Below, piece after piece: positions 62,932-64,000 of a DNA stretch of 64,000 nucleotides; the first letter of the stretch is position 1; each line of letters opens with the position of its first letter. This DNA is from UBA2705 sp963977125 (lineage in GTDB: Bacteria; Pseudomonadota; Alphaproteobacteria; Micavibrionales; Micavibrionaceae), in the NCBI GenBank assembly GCA_963977125.1, contig CAXBNJ010000001.1:496001-560000 (forward strand), in the 5' to 3' direction. The position numbers and the translations under genes were made by a program. The notes under the pieces were generated by a model that did no database searches, was not told the origin of the DNA, and saw only the letters and a list, made by a program, of their open reading frames with translations.

Positions 62932-63777
62932 TTGAACAATATGACGTTATTTTTTCGAGTATTACTGTCTTTTCTCTGTGTTTTTGCCGTTGTGACCTAT
63001 GCCGATTTGGCGCATGCGCAGGCACAAAAAGAAATAGACCCCAATTTCATACCGCGCTCTTTATATTTGGAGCAGGCCTATACCCACTTCAAAGTTGAAA
63101 ATAGCCGTGCAGAATTTTTATCCAAGCGCGGTGTAGAGCTTTATGTGAAAAATCGTTTCATTAATGAGGCCTATGAGTTTTTGCAAGAGCGTGGACGTGA
63201 TATAAATATTGATGAGATTAATGGCATCGTTGTGGATTTACGCCACAATACGAACCTTGTGCATTTCCTTGGCCCTGATGTTACGGGCGGCATTAAAGGA
63301 ATTTTTGCTGTTGAGTTTAAAGGCGATAAAGCTGTTTATGTGCATTTTCCTAAAGTACCTAAATATATTGAAAATATGTACGAGGTTTATGTACTTGCAC
63401 AGAAATCAGTGAAGGGGCCGTGTAAGCTGCCTTATAATACAATCGTTATCCGTGAGAAAGATCAGTATTTAGCTTATAGCGTTGTCTCAGAGCCTCATGA
63501 GAAAAGCATCATAATGGGCGGGCATTTCCTTTTGAAGATATCAAAAAAGGATCAGAAGTGGGAAATCACTGAATATAAACCGTTTGATACTTTATGTGTG
63601 CCCGTCAGCAAAAATTTAATAGATAAATATGGCCGCCTTGCCATTAATTACGGCGCAATGCCCAATGAAATCCATTCGTTTTTATCCCTGCAATACAATC
63701 AAGAACTGTATATAAAAACAGGAACAGAGAATTGGTCTGTTGATAATTCTATCATCGATATTTCTACAAAAAAGTAG
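62932..63777 (+). CDS. Secreted unknown protein, 281 aa
   Basis: N-terminal signal peptide (hydrophobic core, likely cleavage after AHA near residue 28). Start is either TTG 62932, five bases after AAGGA, or ATG 62941. Mature part is mixed with no membrane segment. A pair LDYK-like strands and conserved-looking KVPKYIENMYEVYVLA were seen, but I do not recognise the family. Divergent from mutS and followed by a terminator. Confidence 0.7.
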   Translation: MNNMTLFFRVLLSFLCVFAVVTYADLAHAQAQKEIDPNFIPRSLYLEQAYTHFKVENSRAEFLSKRGVELYVKNRFINEAYEFLQERGRDINIDEINGIVVDLRHNTNLVHFLGPDVTGGIKGIFAVEFKGDKAVYVHFPKVPKYIENMYEVYVLAQKSVKGPCKLPYNTIVIREKDQYLAYSVVSEPHEKSIIMGGHFLLKISKKDQKWEITEYKPFDTLCVPVSKNLIDKYGRLAINYGAMPNEIHSFLSLQYNQELYIKTGTENWSVDNSIIDISTKK

Positions 63778-63800
63778 CGGCCGCTATGACCGCTACTTTT
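63770..63800. terminator. Intrinsic terminator overlapping the stop codon of 62932 gene
   Basis: Eleven-base stem AAAAGTAGCGG / CCGCTACTTTT; the stop TAG is inside the stem. Suits both directions. Confidence 0.75.
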
Positions 63801-63839
63801 AGAAAAAAATCACTCATGAAAGAGATTATTCGTGGCTGT

Positions 63840-64000
63840 TTAGCTGTGTTGTGTGCCTGTCGAGCCAAAGCCGCCACTGCCGCGCTCTGTTTCGTCAAGG
63901 TCTTCGACAACGCGCCAGCTTACATTGGCGTGGCGGGCAATAACCATTTGGGCAATGCGCATGCCGCGCTCAATTGTGAAGTCTTCTTGGCCAAGGTTAA
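63840..64000 (-). CDS. dut: dUTP diphosphatase Dut (5' part outside the window)
   Basis: Last 53 codons of a minus-strand frame. They hold NLGQEDFTIERGMRIAQMV and the C-terminal motif V ERGSGGFGSTG, the hallmark of trimeric dUTPase, which hydrolyses dUTP to dUMP. The N-terminal part lies beyond the right edge. Confidence 0.93.
   Translation of the reverse strand, partial: NLGQEDFTIERGMRIAQMVIARHANVSWRVVEDLDETERGSGGFGSTGTQHS

Noticed and set aside
1..64000. Mobile elements, prophage, CRISPR arrays, tRNA and rRNA genes
   Set aside because: No transposase, integrase, repeat-spacer pattern or cloverleaf-like sequence was recognised by reading; a scan with dedicated tools was not possible.

Overview
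The window looks like chromosomal DNA of a Gram-negative alphaproteobacterium with moderately low GC, judged by eye. Supporting this are an outer-membrane gene set (tolQRAB, waaA, lpxK and a lipid A acyltransferase, lipoproteins), the fabA-fabB-fabI block, a DUF1476 gene (ATPase inhibitor subunit zeta, an alphaproteobacterial family), a zapA / 6S RNA / 5-formyl-THF cyclo-ligase arrangement, and an unannotated-looking set of small proteins. A Micavibrio-like lineage is possible, but that is an inference and not proven here. No tRNA or rRNA gene, CRISPR array, insertion sequence or prophage was recognised; most of the window is housekeeping core with small islands of unknown genes.

Layout. 1-2650: tandem array of at least five paralogous genes for small two-membrane-segment proteins with two conserved cysteines; this is the most unusual part. 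2807-8847: adenosine deaminase-like enzyme (+), then a minus-strand run with unknown genes, greA, gcvPB and a degenerate alpha/beta-hydrolase. 9154-10578: three consecutive lipoprotein genes (one BamE-like, two paralogs) converging on gcvPA (10580-11851). 11852-16592: a 50-residue protein, several unknown genes, dusA and a secreted SH3-like protein. 16796-19482: fabA-fabB-fabI. 19586-23123: small lipoprotein, gap and tkt on the minus strand. 23407-26257: small coiled-coil gene, zapA, a small unknown gene, 6S RNA, 5-formyl-THF cyclo-ligase and a YmdB-type phosphodiesterase. 26368-27707: unknown gene and an orphan response regulator.

27950-35751 is one long plus-strand run: yebC, ruvC-ruvA-ruvB, ybgC, tolQ-tolR-tolA-tolB and a DUF1223 gene in the place where pal would be expected. 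35856-49246 is a long minus-strand run: pip, pgk, rimM, trmD, a hybrid histidine kinase, rplS, rimP, nusA, ylxR, infB, rbfA, truB, rpsO, i.e. translation, transcription and RNA-modification functions. 49308-53876 holds a nuclease-like protein, an M48 metalloprotease, DUF1476 and purC; 53911-55399 is gcvT-gcvH; 55480-58641 is waaA-lpxK-acyltransferase; then a small unknown gene, a cysteine synthase, mutS, a secreted unknown protein and the 3' end of dut at the right edge.

Functional links: the glycine cleavage system is complete except for lpd but is spread over three loci (gcvPB, gcvPA, gcvTH). RuvABC with MutS gives recombination and mismatch repair. Tol proteins, M48 protease and lipid A genes serve the envelope. 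Convergent gene pairs are mostly separated by clear intrinsic terminators, which were used to delimit transcription units.
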